64,000 nt of DNA from Arcticibacterium sp047623945 (GCA_047623945.1 JBLHOT010000009.1:16444-80443); one strand, 5' to 3'; counted from the stretch's first letter, positions 37,031 to 45,883 are shown. The notes: a model not told the origin generated them from the sequence alone. Program-made: numbers and translations.

Positions 37031-39115
37031 ATGAATAAGTTTATACCCCTATTACTGTGTATTTCCTTTAATATTAAGGCACAGATTGAATTTAGCATTC
37101 CAGAAACACCTAGGCAGATAGAATATGTCAATGTCGTGGTTAATCTTGATTCAGACGCCCAAAAAAGGGTCAACAATCATGTCATTTCACTACTTACTCC
37201 ACAGAATTCCTATCTAGAATCCAAACTAGAACTCATGCAATGGTATTTCCCATACATTGAAGATATACTAGAGAAAGAAAATGTTCCGGATGACTTGAAG
37301 TACCTTGCAGTTCAAGAGAGTAATTTAAAGCCTGAAGCCCTATCTTCATCTGCGGCAGTTGGTTTCTGGCAATTTAAGGAGGCTACAGGTAAGGAGCTAG
37401 GATTGAGAATAGACAATGATATTGACGAAAGAAAGCATCTCGATGCCAGTACTGAAGCAGCAGCTCGTTATTTCAAAAAAAATAATATCATTTTTAAGAA
37501 TTGGATTTCCTGTATTTACGCCTACAATCAAGGACCTACAGGAGCTGGCAAAGAAATTCCTGACAGCTGGTCCTATGCCAGTGAAGTTACATTCACAAAG
37601 GATACTCCAGATTATTTACTGAAGGCTTTAGCTCATAGAATTGCGTATGAACACCGTCTAAATCGCTTAAGGAAACCTTCAACATCTCTACTGCAATACC
37701 CCGCACAGGGGAAATCACTTGCTCAGATAGCAGTGGAATTATCAGTAGATTTAAGCGAGCTGAGGAAGTATAATGCTTGGCTGTATTCTGCCGCCATTCC
37801 TACTTCCAAGGTTTACAATGTCTTAGTTCCAGTAAGCAATGAAAGAAAAACTGAAGTTCAAAACAAAATTGACAAAAGACTTGAACTCAATAATACAGAC
37901 AAGGGCTTCCCCTTACTGGTTAGAAAGACAATGGTAACCACTTCTGACGATGACCCCATCCTATACACCATCAATGAAAAAGAAGGAATTTTAGCTCAAC
38001 CAGGAGATGAAGTTGCCCAACTTGCCAAAAAAGGCAACATTTCTATATCCTATTTTATCAAGTTTAATGACCTTACAGACAGGGATATGATAAAGACAGG
38101 TAGGGTATATTACCTACAAGCTAAGTCAAAAAAGGGGCCGACAGAGTTTCACACAGCTTCTAAAGGACAAACCTTCTGGGATGTCTCTCAGATGTATAAT
38201 ATTCGACTAAAAAATCTTTTGAAATTCAATAGACTCAAGTCGCCAGAAAGCTTGCAGCCCGGCAGAGTGGTTTGGCTTCAGAAAAAAAGACCAGCCAATC
38301 AACCCGTAGAAATTATTCAGGAGGTAATTCAACCAGAGGAACGACGTAAAATACCTATTTTGGCATCTTATGAACAAGAGAAGGTAGTACAAAAAGACAT
38401 TTCTCCCGAGCCTATTCAGAAAGTAGAAAAACCAAAAGTTTTAGTTAGTAAGCCTGAAGTACAAACAGAACTTGAAAAAGTAGTTGTAAAGAAATTTGAA
38501 CCAAAGCCCGAAGAACCTGAGATTATCAAGAAAACGGCTCCTGCAAAGAAGCCAGTGCTTGCAACAGCCAAAATGCACTTGGTACGTCAAGGAGAGACCC
38601 TTTATGCCATTTCTAAGAAATACGGCCTGAGTGTAAGTGAACTGAGAGCAATAAATAACATGTCCAAAAGTGACGTGCTGCAATACGGTCAAAACTTGAC
38701 TGTTTCTATTGGATCAACTTCTGAAGAACCAATACCCTCTGTAGTGACCAAAGAGCCTCCCGCTAAGGAAGTGGTTAACAGAACCGTGGCTTCAGACACT
38801 AGACGATCTCCAGCAACTCATTCTGTAAAGAAAGGGGAAACACTTTTTTCTATTTCGCAACAATACGAAATAACAGTAAATCAGCTTAAACAGATGAATG
38901 GATTAAGCAATAACACAATATCCATTGGCCAAAGATTAAATGTCGGAAATAGTGCCTCTGATGTACTGACAGCTAAGCTTCACTCTGTAGCCAAAGGAGA
39001 AACACTATTCAGCATTTCCAAAAAGTATAATACCTCGGTGGCTCAGTTAAAAGCTTGGAATGATCTTCGATCAAATACAATAACCGTTAGTCAAAAACTG
39101 AAAGTCAATAAATAG
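37031..39115 (+). CDS. Lytic murein transglycosylase with LysM domains (MltD-like)
   Basis: The ATG at 37031 begins a signal peptide (MNKFIPLLLCISFNIKAQ). The 694-residue protein has an SLT domain (about 75-215) with the catalytic Glu in QESNLKPEALSSSAAVGFWQF (E96) and a YNQGPTGAG substrate-site motif. Several LysM repeats follow: one near 365-410 and three clear ones near the C-terminus (HLVRQGETLYAISKKYGL, HSVKKGETLFSISQQYEI, HSVAKGETLFSISKKYNT). Pro/Lys/Glu-rich linkers separate them. It cleaves peptidoglycan in the periplasm while bound through LysM. Confidence 0.95.
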   Translation: MNKFIPLLLCISFNIKAQIEFSIPETPRQIEYVNVVVNLDSDAQKRVNNHVISLLTPQNSYLESKLELMQWYFPYIEDILEKENVPDDLKYLAVQESNLKPEALSSSAAVGFWQFKEATGKELGLRIDNDIDERKHLDASTEAAARYFKKNNIIFKNWISCIYAYNQGPTGAGKEIPDSWSYASEVTFTKDTPDYLLKALAHRIAYEHRLNRLRKPSTSLLQYPAQGKSLAQIAVELSVDLSELRKYNAWLYSAAIPTSKVYNVLVPVSNERKTEVQNKIDKRLELNNTDKGFPLLVRKTMVTTSDDDPILYTINEKEGILAQPGDEVAQLAKKGNISISYFIKFNDLTDRDMIKTGRVYYLQAKSKKGPTEFHTASKGQTFWDVSQMYNIRLKNLLKFNRLKSPESLQPGRVVWLQKKRPANQPVEIIQEVIQPEERRKIPILASYEQEKVVQKDISPEPIQKVEKPKVLVSKPEVQTELEKVVVKKFEPKPEEPEIIKKTAPAKKPVLATAKMHLVRQGETLYAISKKYGLSVSELRAINNMSKSDVLQYGQNLTVSIGSTSEEPIPSVVTKEPPAKEVVNRTVASDTRRSPATHSVKKGETLFSISQQYEITVNQLKQMNGLSNNTISIGQRLNVGNSASDVLTAKLHSVAKGETLFSISKKYNTSVAQLKAWNDLRSNTITVSQKLKVNK

Positions 39116-39149
39116 ATCTCATCCAGCTTTTAAGAGGTAAATTTGCAGC

Positions 39150-39713
39150 ATGATTCTAATAGAAGAAACGGTCATCTCTGATGATGTAAAAGAAAAGCAG
39201 TTTGTTTGCAATCTTGAAAAATGTAAAGGAGCTTGCTGTGTAGAAGGTGACCTTGGTGCCCCTTTAGAAGAATCGGAGCTTCAAGTTTTGATAGACTTGT
39301 ATGACAAAATAAAACCCTACCTATCAAGTGAGGGTATAAAAGCCATAGAAGAACAAGGTGTTTTTGTAGTTGATGAGGAAAACGATTTTAGCACACCTAC
39401 CATAGGGGATAAAGAATGTGCTTATGCTATTTACGACAAGAAAGGATCCCTTAAATGTGGTATTGAACAAGCTTATAATGATGAAGTTATTGACTTCATA
39501 AAGCCCATCTCGTGCCACCTCTACCCTATCCGTGTCACTAAATATGAAGAATATCATGCCCTAAACTATGACCAATGGAGCATTTGCTCCGATGCTTGTG
39601 AATTAGGCGAAAAGCTGGGTGTACCAGTCTACAAATTTCTTAAGGAGCCACTTGAAAGAGCCTATGGCGAGGAGTGGTATCAAAAACTAAAGGTGGAGAT
39701 TGAAGGAAAATAG
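39150..39713 (+). CDS. DUF3109 family cysteine-rich protein
   Basis: A 187-residue protein with Cys clusters at both ends: CNLEKCKGACCVEGD (residues 20-34), then CAYAIYD, CGIEQAY, SCHLYPIRVT and a WSICSDACELG segment. The pattern resembles YkgJ-like zinc- or iron-chelating proteins, and DUF3109 is common in Bacteroidota; its function is not known. A perfect -7 motif TAAATTTG (39138-39145) ends only 4 bp before the ATG, so the mRNA may be nearly leaderless. The alkyltransferase-like gene overlaps its end. Confidence 0.85.
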   Translation: MILIEETVISDDVKEKQFVCNLEKCKGACCVEGDLGAPLEESELQVLIDLYDKIKPYLSSEGIKAIEEQGVFVVDEENDFSTPTIGDKECAYAIYDKKGSLKCGIEQAYNDEVIDFIKPISCHLYPIRVTKYEEYHALNYDQWSICSDACELGEKLGVPVYKFLKEPLERAYGEEWYQKLKVEIEGK

Positions 39714-40026
39714 ATTCAATGATATCTACGAAATCGTAAAACTTATTCCAAAAGGGAGAGTTTCGTCTTATGGCTTGATAGCTGAATACTTAGGAAGTAA
39801 AAGGGGAGCAAGGCTCGTAGGATGGGCCATGAATGCCCTCCAAAACCAACCAGACGTTCCAGCCCACAGGGTAGTTAATAGAAACGGTCTGCTTTCTGGA
39901 AAAGCTGCATTTAATCCACCTTCTGTCATGCAGACTCGTCTAGAGAGTGAAGGCATTTTAATTGTGGATGATCAAGTCCAAAACTTCGAAAAACATCTCT
40001 GGAATCCTAATCTAGAATTGCTTTGA
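39700..40026 (+). CDS. MGMT-family alkyltransferase-like protein without the active cysteine
   Basis: A 108-residue protein similar to the C-terminal DNA-binding half of O6-alkylguanine-DNA alkyltransferase: IPKGRVSSYGLIAEYLG, VGWAMNAL and PAHRVVNRNG. The alkyl acceptor Cys of PCHRV is Ala (A55), so it cannot accept alkyl groups; related ATL proteins bind alkylated bases and recruit nucleotide excision repair. It uses a TTG start inside the DUF3109 gene (14-bp overlap); no ATG fits the conserved N-terminus. Confidence 0.85.
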   Translation: MKENRFNDIYEIVKLIPKGRVSSYGLIAEYLGSKRGARLVGWAMNALQNQPDVPAHRVVNRNGLLSGKAAFNPPSVMQTRLESEGILIVDDQVQNFEKHLWNPNLELL

Positions 40027-40154
40027 ACCAAATATGTTGTACAATTTATGTTCAGCCCAAACTCCTTCGGTCTTTTGTTAGAAAATTAAACTTTTGTGAA
40101 ATATATTTACATCAGAAAAGAAAACAACCAAATTAAATTTCGGCAACAGACATC

Positions 40155-40625
40155 ATGGCAACAGGAAAACTAGACGTAATTGACCATAAATTATTGGAAA
40201 TATTACAGCAGAATGGAAAAATAACCAATTCTCAGCTATCTAAAGATGTAGGTCTATCTCCCGCCCCAACTCTGGAGAGAGTCAAAAAACTTGAGCAGTC
40301 TGGTATTATCCAAAGTTATCATGCTCAGGTAAACCGTGATAAAGTGGGTCTTGGTGTATTAACTTTTGTCCAGGTAACTCTGAAAGGACATCAAAAGATA
40401 ATCATTGAAGCTTTTGTTAAAAAAGTAAATTCCGTTCCTGAGATTATAGAGTGCCATCATGTGACCGGCTCATGCGATTTCTTGCTTAAAGTTATTGCGA
40501 AGGACATCGCCAACTATCAGCAGCTCATAATGGACACCATTAATGAAATAGAAGTAGTCTCAAGCACGCAGACCATGGTGATTCTTCAAACCATAAAGAA
40601 TAGTAAAGTTTTACCTATCCCTTAG
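40155..40625 (+). CDS. Lrp/AsnC family transcriptional regulator
   Basis: A 156-residue protein with an N-terminal helix-turn-helix (LLEILQQNGKITNSQLSKDVGLSPAPTLERVKKLEQSGII in parts) and a C-terminal RAM ligand-binding/oligomerisation domain (VLTFVQVTLKG, ECHHVTGSCDFLLKV). Such regulators respond to amino acids and often act globally. No adjacent target is obvious. Its stop codon lies inside the convergent TPR gene, an 11-bp overlap. Confidence 0.93.
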   Translation: MATGKLDVIDHKLLEILQQNGKITNSQLSKDVGLSPAPTLERVKKLEQSGIIQSYHAQVNRDKVGLGVLTFVQVTLKGHQKIIIEAFVKKVNSVPEIIECHHVTGSCDFLLKVIAKDIANYQQLIMDTINEIEVVSSTQTMVILQTIKNSKVLPIP

Positions 40626-41841
40626 ACCTATTTTTCCTTATTTCTTTTTTTAATGTCTTAATTCTTTCTGCCGCCTCTTTATAAGAGGCGTTTTTTTTCT
40701 GTTTAGAATCAATAATTAATTTATAACTCTGAGCAGCTTTTAAGTAATCTTTCTGGGATAGTGCCATATCTCCAATACCCAAAATAGCTCCTAGATAATA
40801 GCCCGATTCCAAAGAATTGTTTCTTCTTGAAAAATCTACACACTGTTCATAATAAGTAATAGCCAAATTATAATCCTTGTTATAGTTCTGATAAATATAA
40901 CCTAGGATGTAGGCTCCGTATCTTCCTTCGTTCGGCCCATATCCATACTTTTCAGCAGCTATATTATCTAATAATTCATGTGCGATTCTTTTGGCTTCAG
41001 GTATTTTCCCCATCACGAAACTAGATCTAGCCGCATACCTGTGAAAAAAAGAGTTATTCGGATAAAGTAAGTGCATTTGAGTTGCTAACTGGCGAGCCTC
41101 CGCATTCCTGTTCTCCATCGCATAAATTTGAATCAGAAAGTACCTAGCTTCCATTCGAGTATAAAAAGCATTTAAACTCACATTCTTTAATTGGGCTATA
41201 CCCAATTGCTTATCACCCTTTCTGAAAAAAGTCAGAATCGGTCTTAATGACTTGTAATTTTCACGAATCCATTTTGAGTAAAAATTATAAAGGCCGTCCC
41301 CAAATAAAAGTTCTGGATTTATGTTTTCGTCTCCCCTACTTAGCTCCAAGTATTTCAAGGCTTGTTTACCCGCCCATGCAGACCTTACCCAATTCTCTCT
41401 CTCAGCATAAAGCCTACCTTTAAATGCGTATGCTGCCGATATAAAGAATGCCGCCTCTTTGTTTGTTTCATCCTCTTTGTATAGATCATAACCTAGATCT
41501 ATTGATTTATCCATGTAACTATGAATCGTATCATCATATCTTTCTATACCTGTGTCAGGCACTATACGCCACCAATAATTTAGCCCAAGCAAAAAATAGC
41601 CAATTGGGTGATAGGGATATTTAGCCGAAAGCCATTTAAACTCTCTTTCAGCGGCTGCAAAGTTGAAATTATACATATTATCAATAGCAGTGGTCGTCTC
41701 TATCTGTATCCCCCTATCCATCAACAATCTGGTAGGCCTTGGTGGGGGTTCTACCACATCATATAACTGTGCTATCCCAAAAAACGGAATGCACACAAGC
41801 CACAATACTTCTCCTATATCTCGTAGAGTTTTCATAAACAT
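40615..41841 (-). CDS. Tetratricopeptide-repeat protein
   Basis: A 408-residue protein with a short N-terminal hydrophobic segment (DIGEVLWLVCIPFFGIAQL), probably a signal peptide or anchor, then degenerate TPR helices: FNFAAAEREFKWLSAKYP, YHPIGYFLLGLNYWWR, YNLAITYYEQCVDFSRRN and YLKAAQSYKLIIDSKQKK. It is probably a periplasmic or membrane-associated scaffold. A second ATG two codons downstream is possible. I cannot assign a partner. Its 3' end overlaps the Lrp gene. Confidence 0.8.
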   Translation of the reverse strand: MFMKTLRDIGEVLWLVCIPFFGIAQLYDVVEPPPRPTRLLMDRGIQIETTTAIDNMYNFNFAAAEREFKWLSAKYPYHPIGYFLLGLNYWWRIVPDTGIERYDDTIHSYMDKSIDLGYDLYKEDETNKEAAFFISAAYAFKGRLYAERENWVRSAWAGKQALKYLELSRGDENINPELLFGDGLYNFYSKWIRENYKSLRPILTFFRKGDKQLGIAQLKNVSLNAFYTRMEARYFLIQIYAMENRNAEARQLATQMHLLYPNNSFFHRYAARSSFVMGKIPEAKRIAHELLDNIAAEKYGYGPNEGRYGAYILGYIYQNYNKDYNLAITYYEQCVDFSRRNNSLESGYYLGAILGIGDMALSQKDYLKAAQSYKLIIDSKQKKNASYKEAAERIKTLKKEIRKNRSKG

Positions 41842-41919
41842 ATTTAGCTCAAATATCCTTTCATCGGGTATATATAGCTAATTTTTTCTTTTATTGGTTC
41901 ATCATATATTTCTTCCTCA

Positions 41920-42459
41920 ATGAAAACGATAAAAGACAAACAGTTTGTGCCTTTAATTCCAAAAGATGTTTTAGTGGCACAGATAAAGTCCTTGGCACGG
42001 GTTCTTGAAAAAGATTATGAGGGTAAAGACCCCTTATTTGTAGGCATATTAAACGGCTCCTTTATGTTCTTATCGGAATTGTTTAAAAACATATCAATAA
42101 ACTGTGAAGTAAGCTTTATTAAAGTGAAATCTTATGAGGAAATGCATTCCACAGGTCACGTTAAACAATTAATAGGTTTAAACGAAAACATTACTGATAG
42201 GCATGTCATTATAGTAGAAGACATTATTGATACTGGAAATACCATGAAGGAAGTTTTACCCGTTTTTCAAGATCAAAAACCCGCTTCCTTGAAAATATTA
42301 ACACTCTTACATAAAAAAGATGCCACACAATTTGACCTTAAAGTTGATTACACAGGTTTTGTTATCAAAGATAAATTTGTAGTAGGGTTCGGGTTAGATT
42401 ATGACGGTTTTGGTAGAAACATTGACGAGGTTATGGTCTTAGCAGATAGTTCTGATTAA
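41920..42459 (+). CDS. hpt: Hypoxanthine phosphoribosyltransferase
   Basis: A 179-residue type I phosphoribosyltransferase that salvages hypoxanthine or guanine to IMP or GMP with PRPP. Motifs are FVGILNGSFMFLSEL, SFIKVKSYEEMHSTG, the PRPP loop VIIVEDIIDTGNTM and FVVGFGLDYDGFGRN. Length is typical. The gene is divergent from the TPR gene, and its last 4 bp overlap the convergent ABC ATPase gene. Confidence 0.95.
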   Translation: MKTIKDKQFVPLIPKDVLVAQIKSLARVLEKDYEGKDPLFVGILNGSFMFLSELFKNISINCEVSFIKVKSYEEMHSTGHVKQLIGLNENITDRHVIIVEDIIDTGNTMKEVLPVFQDQKPASLKILTLLHKKDATQFDLKVDYTGFVIKDKFVVGFGLDYDGFGRNIDEVMVLADSSD

Positions 42460-43436
42460 TCAAAAAAGCTAATTTCCCCTAGTCTGAAACTCACAATTTG
42501 TCCAAATTTGTACCTCTCCATACTAAATGCCTTTAATTTCAACTTAGCCACCTTTAAAATTATTTCATTGTAAACGCCCCTTTCTATTTGGTTTATTACT
42601 TTCCCATTTAGTAAACTCATTTGCCCTATTTTAATTTCTTCAGGTCTTATCAGTATTGCTTTTTTATCCGTTGATACATTCAGATAATTCTTAGCTTCAG
42701 ACCTAGAAACCAAATTATACTCACCTGTCATCGCTGCATTATAAATACTTTGGGGATATTTATAGATACTCATAGGCTTGTCAGTTTGAGCTATTTGGCC
42801 CTCTCTTAAAATCGCCAATTTATCTGCCGTATCAAAAACATCTGAAATATCATGCGTGACAAAAACGCAAGCCATTTTCTCATCCTTTACGATATTCTTT
42901 ATCTTATTCTTCAACGTACTTTTATTCTTGTAATCGAGGTTACTAAAGGGTTCGTCCAACAATAAAAGTGAAGGCTCATCTGCCAGGGCTCTAGCGATTG
43001 ACGCTCTTTGTTGTTCTCCTTCAGACGACTGCCTTGGTAACTGATTTGCCACTGCATTCAACCCTGTTAGCTTGAGCAACTTAGCTACGCGTTTATCTTT
43101 ATACTCGTCGTTAAAAAAACGCAATTCGTATTCAATATTCTCTTTTAAAGAAATGTTAGGAAAGAGGGGATTATCTTGGCGAACAATCTTAATTTTTTCA
43201 TTGCCAGGAATTAACTTTTTAGAGGGTGGCTTAATACTTTCTCCGTCAATCTCAAGCACTCCAGAAAGAGGTTCAAGTAGGCCAGAAATAAGCTTCAATA
43301 AAGTGGATTTCCCAGACCCACTTTCTCCTAGAAGTGCAAAAATCTGATGCCTCTCAAGAGAAAGACTAATATTATCTATTATTTTTTTACCCTCAATATT
43401 AAAATTGAGATCCTTAATCTCTAGCACTTTTTCCAA
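42456..43436 (-). CDS. Orphan ABC transporter ATPase with TOBE-like C-terminus
   Basis: A 326-residue ATPase: Walker A GESGSGKST (about 37-45), Q-loop RQDNPLFPNISL, signature SSEGEQQRASIARAL, Walker B LLLLDEPFSNLD and H-loop VFVTHDISD. The C-terminal third (ILIRPEEIKIGQ onward) looks like the TOBE domain of PotA/FbpC/CysA-type importers. The signature departs from LSGGQ. No permease or binding protein lies beside it, so partner subunits must be encoded elsewhere or it may have another role. Convergent with hpt. Confidence 0.88.
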   Translation of the reverse strand: MEKVLEIKDLNFNIEGKKIIDNISLSLERHQIFALLGESGSGKSTLLKLISGLLEPLSGVLEIDGESIKPPSKKLIPGNEKIKIVRQDNPLFPNISLKENIEYELRFFNDEYKDKRVAKLLKLTGLNAVANQLPRQSSEGEQQRASIARALADEPSLLLLDEPFSNLDYKNKSTLKNKIKNIVKDEKMACVFVTHDISDVFDTADKLAILREGQIAQTDKPMSIYKYPQSIYNAAMTGEYNLVSRSEAKNYLNVSTDKKAILIRPEEIKIGQMSLLNGKVINQIERGVYNEIILKVAKLKLKAFSMERYKFGQIVSFRLGEISFFD

Positions 43437-43538
43437 AACGTTTTTAAAAATTATTTAGCGTAATAATAGGCAATTCCCAATTCCTTGTCTTAAGTTTAGG
43501 CGAAATTGTTAGAAATTAGATAAGCCCTATCCCTATAA

Positions 43539-44246
43539 ATGTTAGAATTATACAGTAAGCAAACCAAATGTCTGGTGGCATTGGACTCCATTATATTTGG
43601 TTTTGACGGTTCTAAACTTAAACTCCTTCTGGTTAAAAGAGGGATAGAAGAGAGCAAGGATGTTTGGTCACTAATGGGTGGCTGGTTAAAGCTTAACGAA
43701 AGTTTGGATGAGGCGGCTTCTAGAGTTTTAGATAATCTAACTGGATTGAAAGATATCTATTTAGAACAACTTTCCACTTTTGGGCTTCCTGAACGTGATC
43801 CTGTAGAAAGAACAGTTGCTGTTACCTACTTTGCTCTGATCAATGTAGAGGACTATTCCCTTTTTGACTCTGGGGGCTATCAAGCAGAATGGTTTGATAT
43901 GGATCAGCTTCCTGACCTACTTTTTGATCATAGAGACATGGTAAAACATGCTATCAATAGACTTAGAAGCAAAGCAGCCTTTCACCCTTTAGGTTTTGAA
44001 CTTCTACCAGAGAAGTTCACTTTACCCGAACTTCAAACCTTATATGAGGCTATTTTTGATGTCCGTTTTGACAAAAGAAACTTTAGTCGCAAAATCCTTT
44101 CAAATGGCATATTAGACAAGTTAGATGAAAAGCAAAAAGGCCATTCAAAAAAAGGAGCTTTCTTGTATAAATTAAACCCACAAGCCTACAGCACAGCTTC
44201 GAATTCAAACTTATACTTTATTTCAAATATTGATTCTCTGCTCTAG
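43539..44246 (+). CDS. NrtR-type transcriptional regulator with degenerate Nudix domain
   Basis: A 235-residue protein with a Nudix fold (about 12-140) and a C-terminal winged helix (LPELQTLYEAIFDVRFDKRNFSRKIL), the layout of NrtR family regulators. The Nudix box reads GWLKLNESLDEAASRVLDNLTGL: the first Gly-Glu pair and Arg remain, but the catalytic REUxEE glutamates are replaced (RVLDNL), so it probably senses a ligand instead of hydrolysing one. In Bacteroidota such proteins often control pentose use; a sugar-acid dehydratase gene lies 1.6 kb downstream. Confidence 0.85.
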   Translation: MLELYSKQTKCLVALDSIIFGFDGSKLKLLLVKRGIEESKDVWSLMGGWLKLNESLDEAASRVLDNLTGLKDIYLEQLSTFGLPERDPVERTVAVTYFALINVEDYSLFDSGGYQAEWFDMDQLPDLLFDHRDMVKHAINRLRSKAAFHPLGFELLPEKFTLPELQTLYEAIFDVRFDKRNFSRKILSNGILDKLDEKQKGHSKKGAFLYKLNPQAYSTASNSNLYFISNIDSLL

Positions 44247-44555
44247 TCAGCCATCTTTCTGGTTTTAATTGTAATATAAAATCAGTAGAGGACAAGAACA
44301 ACTACCTCGTTCTAAGAGATTAACGGTGTCAAAGTAACCATCATCAATAACCCCTATTGTAAAATTCTGACTGAGCCCATATTCCGGTATTCCTAGATAT
44401 ATCATCCTCCCTGCTAGTATAAGTGTGGAGGCACTTATACTAGCAGTTTTGTATTGAAAGACGCATAAGAAAATAGTGAACAGCTCTCCAAAACCAAGCC
44501 ATATATGCCTATGAGGTAATATCCTGCCTAGCGACAAATTAGAGCTCTTTAAAAA
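44247..44555 (+). other. 309-bp gap with a strong inverted repeat
   Basis: No convincing gene is present; a 90-codon minus-strand frame (44265-44537) crosses the inverted repeat and has no recognisable family. The main structure is the perfect 15-bp hairpin at 44411-44446. The rest is AT-rich without other repeats that I can see. Confidence 0.6.
44411..44450 (+). terminator. Perfect 15-bp hairpin, possibly a terminator for the Nudix regulator gene
   Basis: Arms 44411-44425 and 44432-44446 are exact reverse complements around a 6-nt loop (TGGAGG), followed on the plus strand by TTTTGTATT. It lies 165 bp after the regulator stop, further than usual, and the T-run is short. A DNA operator or small-RNA terminator is equally possible. 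Confidence 0.5.
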
Positions 44556-45770
44556 CTATTTCGATACTAATTTAAATTTCAAATAATCTAAATTCTCGGA
44601 GTCCGAAATAGCATCTATCCTAATCGTATCTACTCCCCTACTTTGAAGTAACCTTTTCATCGCAAAGGCTCTTTTTAGGCCTATTTGAGAATTACCTCCA
44701 GAGTGCCCTCCTTTTACCTGCAGCTGCAATCTAGGATTAGTTTTAAATTCAGAAACAATACTATCAATCACACTATTTGCCGGGTTTGATAGATCTATAG
44801 AATCTCCACCATAACTCAACGACTCAATTTTAACATCTGTTCCAAGTGATTCCGTATCAGAAGAATTTAGCAACTCTCTTAGGGCCAACCAACCGGCGTC
44901 ACCCATAGAGCTCGCCTCTTTAACAACACTAGCCAAACTATCGGCTAGAAAGGTGTTGTCCTCATTTAAATCAATAACCTGAGACTCTTGTGGAGCAGAT
45001 GATCCAAATAGTTCTTCACGAGCATCATACAAGAAGTATCCTAATAGTGCTATTAAAGCAACCACTCCAACGATTAGCAGCGTTCTTTTATTGAAAGATT
45101 TCGATTCCTCATCCTCATAAGTTTGCTGACTCTCAGAGATAAGTTCTTCTCCTGAGATGAAGTATTCTTCCGACTTACCGTCCTTTTCTTCTTTCTTCTT
45201 GGCATAATAAAGCTTCATGTTTCTTAAATCATGAATACCAAGAGCAGGAATCATTTTATCTATTAACGACTCAGGAGCTTTATCAAAAAGAGGGTCTCTG
45301 TGCTCCTTTAGATAATTCATCAACTCGTCCTTACTAGTTCCATCATTTAACTTCTCGGCTAAAAACTTAATCACTAATGAGTTTACAAAACCAGCGTACT
45401 TATTGGTTTCACTCTTGCTAGTACCACTGTGAGAAGTAACAAGGTTTAGCAATTGACTTTTAAAAGACGGAAAAATTTGACTCATATTTCTTTCTCCGAT
45501 CCGAACAAACTCCGCTAAACCCTTTCCTTCTGCATAGCTTTTTTCAGTATTAAAAGCCTTTAAATCTTTGTCAAAAATCCTTTGGATTTGATTGACTAAC
45601 ATATTTGTACTCATGTCACTATTAGCCCTCCTAATCAAACCAGCCAATAAAGTGTAGAATATAGCATCAATTGCTCCTTTGGTATCTCCCAAGTTTCTCT
45701 CTCCTAAAGCTTTCAAATTCTCGATCACCTGCCCCGACAGGCTCGCCTCATACTTCTCAAACAACATCAT
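44556..45770 (-). CDS. DUF937 - transmembrane - OmpA-like domain protein
   Basis: From the ATG at 45770 the protein has 404 residues. An in-frame ATG at 45854 would add 28 hydrophobic/basic residues and run close to the divergent dehydratase start, so I prefer 45770. The N-terminal part (LSGQVIENLKALG to about 120) is DUF937-like. A single transmembrane helix (LLIVGVVALIALLGYFLY) sits near residue 230, and the C-terminus resembles the OmpA peptidoglycan-associated fold (NPRLQLQVKGGHSGGN, RAFAMKRLLQSRGVD). The topology implies a cytoplasmic DUF937 part and a periplasmic OmpA-like part. Confidence 0.75.
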   Translation of the reverse strand: MMLFEKYEASLSGQVIENLKALGERNLGDTKGAIDAIFYTLLAGLIRRANSDMSTNMLVNQIQRIFDKDLKAFNTEKSYAEGKGLAEFVRIGERNMSQIFPSFKSQLLNLVTSHSGTSKSETNKYAGFVNSLVIKFLAEKLNDGTSKDELMNYLKEHRDPLFDKAPESLIDKMIPALGIHDLRNMKLYYAKKKEEKDGKSEEYFISGEELISESQQTYEDEESKSFNKRTLLIVGVVALIALLGYFLYDAREELFGSSAPQESQVIDLNEDNTFLADSLASVVKEASSMGDAGWLALRELLNSSDTESLGTDVKIESLSYGGDSIDLSNPANSVIDSIVSEFKTNPRLQLQVKGGHSGGNSQIGLKRAFAMKRLLQSRGVDTIRIDAISDSENLDYLKFKLVSK

Positions 45771-45883
45771 TTTTCTGCACTTTTTGTGATCAAAATCTAG
45801 TATTAGATTGCAAAAAAACAAAAAAAAGAGGTATTTGCCTTTAATTCGATTCAATTAATTCGACCCTATTTCAAGATAAAATT

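Noticed and set aside
44265..44537. 90-residue minus-strand frame in the gene-free gap
   Set aside because: It crosses the perfect inverted repeat, shows no signal peptide or known motif and has no start-site support; kept only as part of the gap description.
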